From NCBI RefSeq assembly GCF_009834875.1, contig NZ_WVHT01000005.1, positions 62,001-126,000 of the forward strand: a stretch of 64,000 bases of DNA, in the 5' to 3' direction. The notes beneath the pieces are model-generated. The model saw only the letters and a program-made list of their open reading frames with translations. It had not been told where the DNA came from and did not search any database. How positions within the stretch are numbered: the first letter of the stretch is position 1; every line of letters begins with the position of its first letter. This document shows positions 8,589 through 18,384 of this stretch, piece by piece. Made by a program: the position numbers and the translations under genes. Origin of the DNA: Hufsiella arboris. GTDB lineage: Bacteria; Bacteroidota; Bacteroidia; Sphingobacteriales; Sphingobacteriaceae.

Positions 8589-9950
8589 ATGGCCCGCAAG
8601 TTATTATTAGAACATATCAACGTACCGGGAATAAACACATTGGAGGTTTATCGGCAGCAAGGTGGTTACCGTGCTGTTGAAAAGGCTCTGAAAACACTTA
8701 CCCCCGACGAAGTTGTAGAAGAAGTTAAAAAATCGGGATTACGTGGCCGAGGTGGTGCAGGATTTCCTACCGGGATGAAGTGGAGCTTTTTGGCTAAACC
8801 GGAAGGTGTTGAACGCTACCTGGTTTGTAATGCCGATGAGTCGGAACCTGGTACGTTTAAAGACCGTTACCTGATGACTTACATACCTCATGCTTTGATC
8901 GAGGGAATGATCGTTGCGAGCTTCGCGCTGGGTGCTAAAACGTCATATATCTATGTTCGGGGTGAGATGATGCCGCAGATCCGCATCCTGGAAAAGGCCA
9001 TCGCGGAAGCGAAGAATGCCGGATTTCTTGGTAAAAATATTTTAGGAACGGGATACGATCTTGAATTGTATGTCCAGCCAGGCGGTGGGGCATATATCTG
9101 CGGTGAAGAAACTGCTCTTATTGAATCGCTGGAAGGTAAACGCGGTAATCCACGTATTAAACCTCCCTTTCCTGCAATTGCCGGACTGTACAATTGCCCG
9201 ACAGTAGTGAATAACGTTGAATCGATTGCAGCTATAGTTCCAATTATAAACGACGGTGGTGACGAATATGCGAAAGTCGGAATTGGCCGCAGCACCGGAA
9301 CAAAACTAATTTCTGCTGGCGGAAATTTGAATAAACCAGGTGTTTACGAAATTGAACTCGGATTGCCGGTCGAAGAATTCATCTATTCGGATGAATATTG
9401 TGGCGGTATCGCAAACGGCAAACGCCTGAAAGCTGTCGTTGCCGGCGGTTCTTCAGTTCCGATTCTGCCGGCAAACCTGATATTGAAAACTCTGAATGGT
9501 GAGAGCCGCCTCATGTCGTATGAATCATTAGCCGACGGTGGTTTCGCTACAGGAACCATGATGGGGTCCGGTGGATTTATCGCGTTCGATGAAGATCAGT
9601 GCATTGTTCGCAATACCTGGAACTTTACGCGTTTTTATCATCACGAAAGCTGCGGACAATGTTCTCCGTGCCGTGAAGGTACCGGCTGGATGGAGAAAGT
9701 ATTACACCGACTGGAGTACGGCCATGGCAAGCTTAGTGACATGGATCTTTTAGTTGACGTGTCGAAGAAAATTGAAGGAAATACAATATGCCCGCTTGGA
9801 GACGCGGCTGCATGGCCTGTTGCAAGCGCCATTCGTCATTTCCGTGACGAATTTGAGTGGCATGTGACAAATCCTCAGGAAGCTGTTCAAAGAAATTATG
9901 GATTGGCTCATTATGCTGATCCGCTGCCGCCGGTAGGTGAGCCAGCATAA
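8589..9950 (+). CDS. nuoF: NADH-quinone oxidoreductase subunit F
   Basis: The 51-kDa NADH- and FMN-binding subunit, about 453 residues from the ATG at 8589 (MARKLLLEHINVPG). An in-frame ATG six codons upstream lies inside nuoE and is less likely. The glycine-rich GLRGRGGAGFPTGMKW binds NADH/FMN. The [4Fe-4S] ligands are in ESCGQCSPCREGTGW plus the later cysteine in NTICPLGDAAAWP. This is the electron entry point of the complex. Confidence 0.97.
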   Translation: MARKLLLEHINVPGINTLEVYRQQGGYRAVEKALKTLTPDEVVEEVKKSGLRGRGGAGFPTGMKWSFLAKPEGVERYLVCNADESEPGTFKDRYLMTYIPHALIEGMIVASFALGAKTSYIYVRGEMMPQIRILEKAIAEAKNAGFLGKNILGTGYDLELYVQPGGGAYICGEETALIESLEGKRGNPRIKPPFPAIAGLYNCPTVVNNVESIAAIVPIINDGGDEYAKVGIGRSTGTKLISAGGNLNKPGVYEIELGLPVEEFIYSDEYCGGIANGKRLKAVVAGGSSVPILPANLILKTLNGESRLMSYESLADGGFATGTMMGSGGFIAFDEDQCIVRNTWNFTRFYHHESCGQCSPCREGTGWMEKVLHRLEYGHGKLSDMDLLVDVSKKIEGNTICPLGDAAAWPVASAIRHFRDEFEWHVTNPQEAVQRNYGLAHYADPLPPVGEPA

Positions 9951-9971
9951 CAGAATAAATACACTTGATAA

Positions 9972-10976
9972 ATGAGTGATTTAATTAAAGTAACAATAGA
10001 CGGAATAACCGTTGACGTAGCACCTGGCACAAGCATCCTGAATGCTGCACGGCAGATCGGTGGGGAAATTGTTCCGCCAGCTATGTGCTATTATTCTAAG
10101 CTCGAAGGAAGCGGTGGAAAGTGTCGCACCTGTCTTGTAAAAGTTAGCAAAGGTTCAGAAAAGGACCCGCGGCCTATGCCGAAGCTTGTTGCTTCCTGCC
10201 GTACCGGAGTTATGGACGGTATGGAGGTGCAAAATATTACGTCGCCGGAAGTTGTCGAAGCCAGGAAAGGCGTGGTTGAGATGTTGTTGATCAACCATCC
10301 GCTTGATTGCCCGGTTTGTGACCAGGCCGGAGAATGCCATCTTCAGGATTTGGGGTATGAACATGGTCTTTCGTCAACCCGATATGAGTTTGAACGCAGG
10401 ACATTCGACAGAATAGATATCGGAGATAAGATACAGTTACATATGACTCGTTGTATTTTATGCTATCGTTGTGTGTTTACTGCTGACCAGATAACAAATC
10501 AGCGTGTACACGGTGTTCTGGGGCGTGGTGACGCTGCTGAAATATCAACTTATATCGAAAAAGCTATTGATAATGATTTCTCGGGAAATGTTATAGATGT
10601 TTGTCCTGTTGGCGCTTTAACCGACAAAACGTTTCGTTTTAAGAACCGTGTTTGGTTTACAAAACCAGTTGATGCTCATCGCGATTGTCCGACATGCAGT
10701 GGTAAAGTGACACTTTGGTATAAAGGTGAAGACGTAATTCGAGTGACTGCCCGGAAAGACCAGTTCGGAGAAGTTGAGGAATTCATTTGCAATACTTGTC
10801 GCTTTGATCAAAAGAAAACGTCAGATTGGGTGATTGAAGGACCAAGAGCGATTTCTAATCAATCGGTTATATCTTCTAATCATTACGATACACTGAAGCC
10901 ATTGCCGGTAATAAAAACCAACCTTCAACTTCAGCAGTCAAATAAGGATCAATTTGAACGCGCTACTAAATTATAG
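9972..10976 (+). CDS. nuoG: NADH-quinone oxidoreductase subunit G, short form
   Basis: Iron-sulfur subunit of the NADH module, 334 residues. The N-terminal [2Fe-2S] domain (CYYSKLEGSGGKCRTC), the His-Cys [4Fe-4S] motif (CPVCDQAGECHLQDLGYEHG) and the following cysteine-rich segment (CILCYRC ... VCPVGAL) are all present. The long molybdopterin-oxidoreductase-like C-terminal domain found in the ~900-residue E. coli protein is absent. The frame closes cleanly and nuoH begins on the next base, so this is a natural short form, as known in other Bacteroidota, not a frameshift. Confidence 0.93.
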   Translation: MSDLIKVTIDGITVDVAPGTSILNAARQIGGEIVPPAMCYYSKLEGSGGKCRTCLVKVSKGSEKDPRPMPKLVASCRTGVMDGMEVQNITSPEVVEARKGVVEMLLINHPLDCPVCDQAGECHLQDLGYEHGLSSTRYEFERRTFDRIDIGDKIQLHMTRCILCYRCVFTADQITNQRVHGVLGRGDAAEISTYIEKAIDNDFSGNVIDVCPVGALTDKTFRFKNRVWFTKPVDAHRDCPTCSGKVTLWYKGEDVIRVTARKDQFGEVEEFICNTCRFDQKKTSDWVIEGPRAISNQSVISSNHYDTLKPLPVIKTNLQLQQSNKDQFERATKL

Positions 10977-12032
10977 ATGGAAGCAGCTTTTGTAATCGAA
11001 AAATTTATTCTGATCACTGTAATATTTACTGTGAGTCTTCTTGTTGCCATGTACTCAACTTATGCTGAGCGCAAGGTGGCCAGTTTTTTGCAAGATCGTG
11101 TCGGTCCCAATCGCGCCGGCCCGTTTGGTATTTTACAGCCGCTTGCCGATGGTATCAAGATGTTCACCAAAGAGGAAATTATTCCTACTCATGCTAATAA
11201 ATTCCTGTTTATCGCTGGCCCGTCACTGGCGATTTTAACAGCGTGTATTGGCACTGCTGTAATTCCATGGGGTTCAAATATTGAAATTGCCGGAAGAACG
11301 ATTCCTTTACAGGTTGCTGATGTTAATGTAGGAGTTCTATATATTTTTGGTGTAGTTTCCTTAGGTGTTTACGGTATTATGATTGGCGGATGGGCGTCAA
11401 ATAACAAGTATTCGTTGATGGGTGCTATCCGTGCCGCTTCTCAGAATATCAGTTATGAAATTGCTATGGGCCTTTCCATTATTGCTTTGCTGATGTCTAC
11501 AGGTTCATTGTCACTAAAAGTAATTGCCGAACAGCAATCCGGTTTCTGGGCACATGGCTGGTTTACCTGGAACGCATTTCAACAGCCATTAGGATTTCTG
11601 ATATTTTTAATTTGCGCATTTGCAGAAACTAACCGTTCGCCGTTCGATTTGCCGGAGTGTGAAACAGAGCTGGTTGGTGGTTATCACACGGAATACTCTT
11701 CAATGAAATTAGGTTTTTACCTGTTTGCTGAATATATCAACATGTTTGTTTCGTCCGCTGTTATGGCGACGCTTTATTTCGGAGCATATAATTTTCCTTT
11801 TATGCACCATCTCGGGCTTTCCGCCAATATGATCAGCATACTTGGAGTCGTGTTTATGATGCTCAAGATCTTCTTTTTCATCTTCTTTTTTATGTGGGTT
11901 CGCTGGACAATTCCGCGTTTCCGCTATGATCAGCTGATGAATCTGGGATGGAAAGTTTTGATTCCGTTGTCAATTGCTAACATTGTGTTAACCGGAATCT
12001 GGATAACAGTTAAGGATATTTATTTCAAATAG
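10977..12032 (+). CDS. nuoH: NADH-quinone oxidoreductase subunit H
   Basis: ND1 homologue, 351 residues with about eight transmembrane helices, which forms the quinone entry chamber and links the peripheral arm to the proton pumps. Signature loops are present: DRVGPNRAGPFGILQPLADGIK near residue 40, and AETNRSPFDLPECETELVGGYHTEYSSMK near residue 220. The start codon directly follows the nuoG stop. Confidence 0.97.
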   Translation: MEAAFVIEKFILITVIFTVSLLVAMYSTYAERKVASFLQDRVGPNRAGPFGILQPLADGIKMFTKEEIIPTHANKFLFIAGPSLAILTACIGTAVIPWGSNIEIAGRTIPLQVADVNVGVLYIFGVVSLGVYGIMIGGWASNNKYSLMGAIRAASQNISYEIAMGLSIIALLMSTGSLSLKVIAEQQSGFWAHGWFTWNAFQQPLGFLIFLICAFAETNRSPFDLPECETELVGGYHTEYSSMKLGFYLFAEYINMFVSSAVMATLYFGAYNFPFMHHLGLSANMISILGVVFMMLKIFFFIFFFMWVRWTIPRFRYDQLMNLGWKVLIPLSIANIVLTGIWITVKDIYFK

Positions 12033-12044
12033 AAAGTAAGATCG

Positions 12045-12542
12045 GTGGAGTCATTAAGTAACAGAAAAAAAGTAATCGAACAAAAGCCCTTAACATTGAT
12101 GGAGCGCTTGTATCTGCCTGCCATTGTGAAGGGTATGGCTATTACTTTTATGCATATGTTCAAGAAAAAGCCTACAGTGTTTTATCCGGAACAGCAACGT
12201 GAGTTTTCCGAAAACTGGCGTGGCATGCATTCGCTGAAAAGAGATGAAGAAGGCAGGGAACGTTGCACAGCCTGTGGTTTATGTGCTTTGTCATGTCCCG
12301 CAGAAGCAATTACCATGATCGCCGGGGAGCGTCAGAAAGGTGAAGAAAATCTTTACAGGGAAGAGAAATACGCAGCGGTTTATGAGATCAATATGCTTCG
12401 CTGCATCTTTTGTGGCTTGTGTGAAGAGGCTTGTCCGAAGGAAGCAATTTACCTTGATGGCCCGATAGTACCTTCTGATTATCTGCGCAAGGACTTTATT
12501 TACGGAAAAGAAAAACTGGTTGAAGAACCTTTTAAGAAATAA
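12045..12542 (+). CDS. nuoI: NADH-quinone oxidoreductase subunit I
   Basis: TYKY homologue of 165 residues, which carries two [4Fe-4S] clusters that pass electrons towards NuoB. Both CxxCxxCxxxCP motifs are visible (CTACGLCALSCP and CIFCGLCEEACP). The start is a GTG, 12 bp after nuoH; no ATG upstream in frame gives a plausible N-terminus. A 111-bp gap with a small hairpin and a -7-like element separates it from nuoJ. Confidence 0.95.
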   Translation: MESLSNRKKVIEQKPLTLMERLYLPAIVKGMAITFMHMFKKKPTVFYPEQQREFSENWRGMHSLKRDEEGRERCTACGLCALSCPAEAITMIAGERQKGEENLYREEKYAAVYEINMLRCIFCGLCEEACPKEAIYLDGPIVPSDYLRKDFIYGKEKLVEEPFKK

Positions 12543-12563
12543 CGTAAGTTTTAACCATTAACA

Positions 12564-12578
12564 GAGGCTGGAGGCCTC
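12564..12578. other. Small hairpin in the nuoI-nuoJ gap
   Basis: GAGGC and GCCTC arms flank a 5-nt loop, 22 bp after the nuoI stop. No T-run follows, so it is more likely an RNA-processing or stability element than a terminator. Confidence 0.35.
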
Positions 12579-12590
12579 GGGAATAAATCA

Positions 12591-12598
12591 TACATTTG
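12591..12598 (+). promoter_or_regulatory. Possible internal promoter before nuoJ
   Basis: TACATTTG fits the TAnnTTTG -7 consensus and lies 56 bp ahead of nuoJ. It could start a separate transcript for the membrane-arm genes nuoJ-N. There is no clear -33 TTG. Confidence 0.4.
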
Positions 12599-12653
12599 CC
12601 GCATTATTGGCAGATATAGTAACCATCCTCAGGGATGTATAAATAACAAATTA

Positions 12654-13157
12654 ATGAATATATCTTTATTCTATTTTGTAGCCTTCCTATCTATCTTCTT
12701 TTCACTTCTGGTGATTTTTTCAAAGAATCCGGTTCATAGTGTATTGTACCTGATTGTCACTTTTTTTACGTTCACGGTTCACTATATTTTGCTAAATGCA
12801 CAGTTTCTGGCCATCGTCAATTTTATAGTCTACATGGGCGCTATCATGGTGCTTTTTCTTTTTGTGTTGATGTTATTGAATTTGAACAAGGAAAGTGAAC
12901 CGGCAAAGTCGCCATTACTTAAAATTGCAGGGGTAGTAGCGGGCATGTGCCTTTTAGTTACTGTTGCTGGCTCAGTAAAAACATTACACACTTCTAATCC
13001 TATAGTTCTGCAATCGCCTACATTGGGTCTTGTTAAAAATCTCGGCAAGGTGCTTTTCAGCGATTTTTTACTGCCATTTGAAGTTTCATCGATTTTGTTG
13101 CTTTCGGCAATGGTTGGGGCGGTATTACTGGCAAAACGCGAACCAAACGACGCATAA
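12654..13157 (+). CDS. nuoJ: NADH-quinone oxidoreductase subunit J
   Basis: ND6 homologue, 167 residues, with five predicted helices. The conserved third helix, FIVYMGAIMVLFLFVLMLLNL, includes the pi-bulge region important for coupling. Its stop overlaps the nuoK start by one base (TAATG). Confidence 0.96.
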   Translation: MNISLFYFVAFLSIFFSLLVIFSKNPVHSVLYLIVTFFTFTVHYILLNAQFLAIVNFIVYMGAIMVLFLFVLMLLNLNKESEPAKSPLLKIAGVVAGMCLLVTVAGSVKTLHTSNPIVLQSPTLGLVKNLGKVLFSDFLLPFEVSSILLLSAMVGAVLLAKREPNDA

Positions 13158-13486
13158 TGGAACACATTACTAAAGCTATACAAGGAATTCCGCTTAATCA
13201 CTATATACTGTTAAGCGCAATTATTTTTTCAATCGGCGTGATCGGCGTATTAATCCGTCGCAATGCCATTGTTATTTTTATGTCCGTGGAATTAATGCTG
13301 AATGCGGTTAATTTACTTTTGACTGCCTTTTCAGCTTATAGCGGCGATGCAGCCGGACAAGTTTTTGTATTCTTTATAATGGCTTTAGCCGCTGCAGAAG
13401 TGGCAATAGGCTTGGCTATTATTGTAATGATCTACAGGAACACAAATTCCATAGATATTAATGTACTTAACCGGCTTAAGTGGTAA
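13157..13486 (+). CDS. nuoK: NADH-quinone oxidoreductase subunit K
   Basis: ND4L homologue, 109 residues with three helices. The two buried glutamates of the proton path are visible in MSVELMLNAVNLL and in AAAEVAIGLAI. It overlaps nuoJ by one base, and nuoL begins 50 bp downstream. Confidence 0.97.
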   Translation: MEHITKAIQGIPLNHYILLSAIIFSIGVIGVLIRRNAIVIFMSVELMLNAVNLLLTAFSAYSGDAAGQVFVFFIMALAAAEVAIGLAIIVMIYRNTNSIDINVLNRLKW

Positions 13487-13536
13487 GCTGTATTTTTTAT
13501 TAAAGTTCAGGAACCTAAACAGTTCAATCATATAAA

Positions 13537-15459
13537 ATGTCAGATCAAGTTTGGATTAATTTAGTTTGGTTAGTGCCACTTTTTCCATTGGTGGGATTTA
13601 TTATCAACGGCCTTGGAAGAAACGTCATTCCGAAATCTGTTGTCGGCTTTATCGGAAGCGCAACAGTGTTCCTTTCCTTTGCTGTTAGCATAGCGATTTT
13701 TTCGGAGCTTAGTTCATCGCCGGTAAAAGCTTTCGAAATTCATCTTTTCGATTGGATCCAGGCGGGCTCGCTTACAATACCTCTATCGTTCTTGGTCGAT
13801 CCGTTAAGTTCGTTAATGCTGTTGATAATTACCGGGATTGGATTTCTGATCCATGTGTATTCGACCGCTTATATGCATGATGACGCAGGATTCGCAAAGT
13901 TCTTTGCCTACCTCAACCTGTTTGTATTTTTCATGCTCTTACTCGTTTTAGGGTCGAACTACATCGTCATGTTTATCGGATGGGAAGGCGTTGGTTTATG
14001 CTCTTACTTATTGATAGGCTTTTGGTTTACAAATATCAACTATGCTTCTGCCGCTAAGAAAGCTTTTGTGATGAACCGTATCGGTGATCTTGGTTTTCTG
14101 ATCGCAGTATTTGTAATATTTCAAACATTCGGAAGCGTAGAGTTCGCGAAAGTTTTTCCGGCGGCAGCAAATATGGTTTCCGGTAATGGGACGCTTCTTT
14201 TAATCACACTTTTATTATTCGTCGGAGCAACCGGAAAATCAGCCCAGATACCATTATTTACCTGGTTGCCGGATGCGATGGCTGGCCCTACGCCGGTTTC
14301 TGCGTTAATCCACGCGGCTACGATGGTAACTGCCGGTATTTATATGATCGCAAGATCAAATATCCTGTTTACGCTATCTCCTGTTACAATGGATGTGGTG
14401 GCTGTGATCGGACTGGCCACAGCGATTTTAGCAGCATTGATAGCGTTGACGCAAACCGATATTAAAAAAGTACTGGCTTATTCTACCGTATCTCAGCTCG
14501 GTTATATGTTCTTAGGTTTAGGCGTTGGCGCTTATACAGGCGCTTTCTTCCACGTAATGACTCATGCTTTCTTTAAAGCTCTATTGTTTTTGGGTGCGGG
14601 TTCTGTAATTCACGGAGTGAGCAATGAGCAGGATATGCGTTTGATGGGTGGTTTGAAAAAGAAAATGCCGACAACTTTTATAACCATGATGATCGGCACA
14701 ATTGCTATTTCCGGGTTGCCGCCGTTCTCAGGATTCTTTTCGAAAGACGAGATACTTGCCCATGCTTACGAGCACAACAAGGCACTATGGGTGGTAGGAG
14801 TTATAGGAGCAATGTTTACTGCGTTTTATATGTTCCGTATGATGTTTCTCACTTTTTATGGATCTTTTAGAGGAACTCACGAACAGGAACATCATATACA
14901 TGAATCACCAAAAGCGATGACTATCCCGCTAGTTGTCCTGGCAATATTGTCGGCAGTTGGCGGTGTAATTGGTTTGCCTGAAATTTTCGGGGGACATCAC
15001 TGGTTATCCCGATTTCTAAATCCTGTATTAGAAAAATCGAACGCTTTAACAGAAAATATACCGTTGAGCCATTCAACAGAATATTTGTTAATGGCAGTGT
15101 CGGTCGCAGGAGCTTTAGTAGCTGCAATCATAGCTTATAGCAAGTATGTAAAGAAAGCGCATGTTCCTGTTGAAGATTTCGGTCCACGAAATGCATTTGC
15201 CCGGCTTTCTTATAACAAGTTTTACGTTGACGAGATATATGACGCCATCATCAGAAAACCACTTGACTGGCTGTCTGGGGCATTCTATAAATTCATTGAA
15301 AAATCAGGAATTGATGCGTTTGTGAACAGTTTGGGAAGCGGAGCTATGGAAGCAGGCAGAACCTTTAGATTATTCCAAACTGGGAATATTGGCTTTTATA
15401 TATTCATGATGGTAATCGGCATTGTTGCATTGCTGGTTTATGGTTTTTACAAAATTTAA
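13537..15459 (+). CDS. nuoL: NADH-quinone oxidoreductase subunit L
   Basis: ND5 homologue, 640 residues, the distal antiporter-like proton pump of complex I, with the long lateral helix at its C-terminus. The core segments are present: IGWEGVGLCSYLLIGFW, then GKSAQIPLFTWLPDAMAGPTPVSALIHAATMVTAG with its lysine and histidines. A proline-containing helix break is followed by the extended amphipathic region near residues 540-600. Length is normal for the family. Confidence 0.97.
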   Translation: MSDQVWINLVWLVPLFPLVGFIINGLGRNVIPKSVVGFIGSATVFLSFAVSIAIFSELSSSPVKAFEIHLFDWIQAGSLTIPLSFLVDPLSSLMLLIITGIGFLIHVYSTAYMHDDAGFAKFFAYLNLFVFFMLLLVLGSNYIVMFIGWEGVGLCSYLLIGFWFTNINYASAAKKAFVMNRIGDLGFLIAVFVIFQTFGSVEFAKVFPAAANMVSGNGTLLLITLLLFVGATGKSAQIPLFTWLPDAMAGPTPVSALIHAATMVTAGIYMIARSNILFTLSPVTMDVVAVIGLATAILAALIALTQTDIKKVLAYSTVSQLGYMFLGLGVGAYTGAFFHVMTHAFFKALLFLGAGSVIHGVSNEQDMRLMGGLKKKMPTTFITMMIGTIAISGLPPFSGFFSKDEILAHAYEHNKALWVVGVIGAMFTAFYMFRMMFLTFYGSFRGTHEQEHHIHESPKAMTIPLVVLAILSAVGGVIGLPEIFGGHHWLSRFLNPVLEKSNALTENIPLSHSTEYLLMAVSVAGALVAAIIAYSKYVKKAHVPVEDFGPRNAFARLSYNKFYVDEIYDAIIRKPLDWLSGAFYKFIEKSGIDAFVNSLGSGAMEAGRTFRLFQTGNIGFYIFMMVIGIVALLVYGFYKI

Positions 15460-15480
15460 TCTGACAGAGATTTATAAGTA

Positions 15481-16944
15481 ATGGATTTACTTTTCATTTT
15501 ATTTTTTCCATTAGTTGTCGCACTTGTTGCGCTGATAAATAAAAATTACAGCAAAGAGTCGGCGCTGATTGGTTCTGCAATCACATTTTTCTACACAGCA
15601 GCTCTGATAGCTAAGTTCCATCCGGACTCATCGACTCAGTTCTTAGTGAACTATCCATGGATGTATGCATTCGGAATAAATTTTAAGGCTGGGGTTGATG
15701 GTATAAATATATTGCTGATACTTCTAACCAACGCATTAATTCCATTAATCATTTTAGCGAGTTATCGCCATAAGTACGGCAATCCATCAGCTTTTTATGC
15801 ACTTGTTCTGTTTATGCAGACAGGGTTGCTTATTGTATTTACAGCACTCGATGGATTTTTATTTTACGTAGGCTGGGAAGCAGCCTTAATACCGGTTTAT
15901 TTCATCTGTGCTTTATGGGGTGGCGAAAATCGTATTCGCGTAAACCTGAAGTTTTTTGTCTATACCATTTTCGGTAGTTTGATAATGCTGATAGCAATCG
16001 TTTACCTGTATCTTCAAACACCAACCCATACGTTCGACATAGCTGCTTTTTATAATCTTACTTTGAGCGGAACCGAACAAAGCTGGATCTTCCTGGCTTT
16101 CTTCCTGGCATTTGCTATTAAAATGCCAATATTTCCATTTCATACATGGCAACCCGATACTTATACTGAAGCACCCACTGCCGGAACAATGCTTCTTTCA
16201 GGTATTATGCTCAAAATGGGGACTTATGGAGCTATCAGGTGGCTAATTCCTGTGGCACCGCTGGGATTTGTACAATGGGGCAAATGGGCGCTGGTTCTTG
16301 CTATAATTGGCATCGTCTACGCGTCTATTATCGCGTTCAGACAGAAGGATATTAAACGATTAATAGCTTATTCATCCATTGCGCACGTTGGACTAATCGC
16401 GGCCGGGATTTTTAGCTGGAATGTAGAAAGCCTCCAAGGAGCCCTGATTCAAATGCTCAACCATGGTATTAATGTTTTCGGACTGTTCTTTGTCGCTGAT
16501 ATAATTATCCGCAGGCTCAAAACACGTAATCTCGACGAGTTAGGCGGAATAGCTAAAAACGCGCCAAAATTTGCTATTGGTTTTTTAATTGTATTGTTAG
16601 GTACAGTTGCCTTGCCGATTACAAACGGCTTTATAGGAGAGTTTTTGTTATTGTTAGGAGTTTATCAGTATAACATATGGGCCGCCGCGGTAGCCGGACT
16701 TACAATTATATTAGGCGCTGTTTACATGCTGAGGATGTACCAAAAAGCAATGTTCGGGCCATCCAATGAATTGACATTAAAATTTACTGATCTCGACGGA
16801 ACAGAACGGTCAATTTTTATGGTTGTCGGCGCACTGATCATTATTATCGGTATTTATCCTCAGCCGCTTCTTCATCTTTCCGATGCTGCAGTTACAAACC
16901 TGGTTCAGACCGTTAACGCAAAAATTCAATCAGTAAAATTCTGA
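15481..16944 (+). CDS. nuoM: NADH-quinone oxidoreductase subunit M
   Basis: ND4 homologue, 487 residues, the second antiporter-like proton pump. The key glutamate segment (FYVGWEAALIPVYF) and the lysine/histidine segment (FAIKMPIFPFHTWQPDTYTEAPTAGTMLLSGIMLKMGTYG) are visible. It starts 21 bp after nuoL and ends 9 bp before nuoN. Confidence 0.97.
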   Translation: MDLLFILFFPLVVALVALINKNYSKESALIGSAITFFYTAALIAKFHPDSSTQFLVNYPWMYAFGINFKAGVDGINILLILLTNALIPLIILASYRHKYGNPSAFYALVLFMQTGLLIVFTALDGFLFYVGWEAALIPVYFICALWGGENRIRVNLKFFVYTIFGSLIMLIAIVYLYLQTPTHTFDIAAFYNLTLSGTEQSWIFLAFFLAFAIKMPIFPFHTWQPDTYTEAPTAGTMLLSGIMLKMGTYGAIRWLIPVAPLGFVQWGKWALVLAIIGIVYASIIAFRQKDIKRLIAYSSIAHVGLIAAGIFSWNVESLQGALIQMLNHGINVFGLFFVADIIIRRLKTRNLDELGGIAKNAPKFAIGFLIVLLGTVALPITNGFIGEFLLLLGVYQYNIWAAAVAGLTIILGAVYMLRMYQKAMFGPSNELTLKFTDLDGTERSIFMVVGALIIIIGIYPQPLLHLSDAAVTNLVQTVNAKIQSVKF

Positions 16945-16953
16945 TAAGATATA

Positions 16954-18333
16954 ATGAACACATTAATTACTATAACCGTTTTAGCCCTCGTTGTATTATA
17001 CCTTGGACTTTTTAAGGCTAAAACTTTATTGTTGCCCGTTACAATTGGCGGCTTATTGGTTGCTTTGACGAATGCACTTTTACAGTGGAATCAGAATAAC
17101 CAGCCAGTTTTCAAAGGGATGATGCAGTATGATAACTATGCTGTCGCGTTTTCCGCTTTGGCAATCAGTTCGACAATATTGATCCTGCTTTTATCGAAAA
17201 ATTATTTTGAAAAGATCAGTGAACACGTAGCTGAATATTACACCATTATACTTTTTTCACTTGCAGGTATAGTTGTAATGGTTTCATACCACAACCTTTC
17301 GATGCTGTTTATCGGTATTGAGATTATGTCGGTAAGCCTTTATATCTTGGCGGGAATCAAGAAGAACGATTTCCGTTCTAATGAAGCGGCTTTGAAGTAT
17401 TTCCTGATGGGCGCTTTCTCTACAGGGTTTTTGCTTTTCGGTATTGCCTTAATTTATGGCTCTGTATTTTCATTTGACCTGGAAGTGATCAAAAGCTATG
17501 TAAGCTTAAATCCCACTAAAATTTCGCCATTATTTTATTCGGGTATCTTGCTTATGCTGGTTGGACTGCTGTTTAAAGTTGGTGCGGCCCCGTTTCATTT
17601 CTGGACACCAGATGTGTATGACGGATCGCCAACCATTATAACCGCTTACATGAGCACCGTTGTTAAAACAGCCGGCTTCGCAGCTTTTTTACGTTTGTTC
17701 TGGTTTTGCTTTGCTCCATTACAACCGTTCTGGATGCCGGTTATTCTTATAATAACTATTGTTACTTTATTTGTGGGCAACATTACGGCTCTGTATCAGC
17801 AAAGTTTTAAACGCATGCTGGCTTATTCCAGTATATCACACGCCGGCTATATGTTGTTTGCTATTGTGGCCCTCGGTGGCAACTCTGGCTACGGGATATT
17901 TATTTACGCTCTGGCTTATAGCGCTGCGACTATTATTGCCTTCGCTACGCTTATGTTACTTCAAAATCAAACTGGCTCTGATTCATTCGACAGCTTTAAC
18001 GGACTTGCAAAACGCAATCCTTTCCTGGCTTTTGTGCTGACTATTTCAATGTTGTCATTGGCGGGCATTCCATTAACGGCCGGGTTTATTGGAAAGTTCG
18101 TTATGTTTTCAAACGCTCTTTCTCAGTATCATATCTGGCTTGTTGTGCTTGCTGTAGTTAATGCTGTAATAGGAATATTTTATTACCTGCGTGTCGTCGT
18201 GGCAATGTATTTCAAACCAATTGATCGCAGCGAAGTGCCGGTTCCAGCATATTTCAAAATAGTTCTACTGGTTTCACTAGCAGTAACAATAGCTGTTGGT
18301 GTGTATCCTGCGCTCGTTACCAATCTGATCTGA
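16954..18333 (+). CDS. nuoN: NADH-quinone oxidoreductase subunit N
   Basis: ND2 homologue, 459 residues, the third antiporter-like pump and last gene of the nuo operon. Conserved elements are MLFIGIEIMSVSLYILAGIKK (glutamate) and LLFKVGAAPFHFWTPDVYDGSPTIITAYMSTVVKTAG (lysines). No clear terminator hairpin follows; the next gene, a DedA-type protein, begins 51 bp later and may share the transcript. Confidence 0.97.
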   Translation: MNTLITITVLALVVLYLGLFKAKTLLLPVTIGGLLVALTNALLQWNQNNQPVFKGMMQYDNYAVAFSALAISSTILILLLSKNYFEKISEHVAEYYTIILFSLAGIVVMVSYHNLSMLFIGIEIMSVSLYILAGIKKNDFRSNEAALKYFLMGAFSTGFLLFGIALIYGSVFSFDLEVIKSYVSLNPTKISPLFYSGILLMLVGLLFKVGAAPFHFWTPDVYDGSPTIITAYMSTVVKTAGFAAFLRLFWFCFAPLQPFWMPVILIITIVTLFVGNITALYQQSFKRMLAYSSISHAGYMLFAIVALGGNSGYGIFIYALAYSAATIIAFATLMLLQNQTGSDSFDSFNGLAKRNPFLAFVLTISMLSLAGIPLTAGFIGKFVMFSNALSQYHIWLVVLAVVNAVIGIFYYLRVVVAMYFKPIDRSEVPVPAYFKIVLLVSLAVTIAVGVYPALVTNLI

Positions 18334-18384
18334 TACATCGGACTGATAATCAATTTATATTCGTACTTTTACGGATATTGACTT

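Noticed and set aside
9972-10976. NuoG as a frameshifted or truncated pseudogene
   Set aside because: The reading frame ends one base before the nuoH start and all cluster motifs are intact; short NuoG is normal in this phylum.
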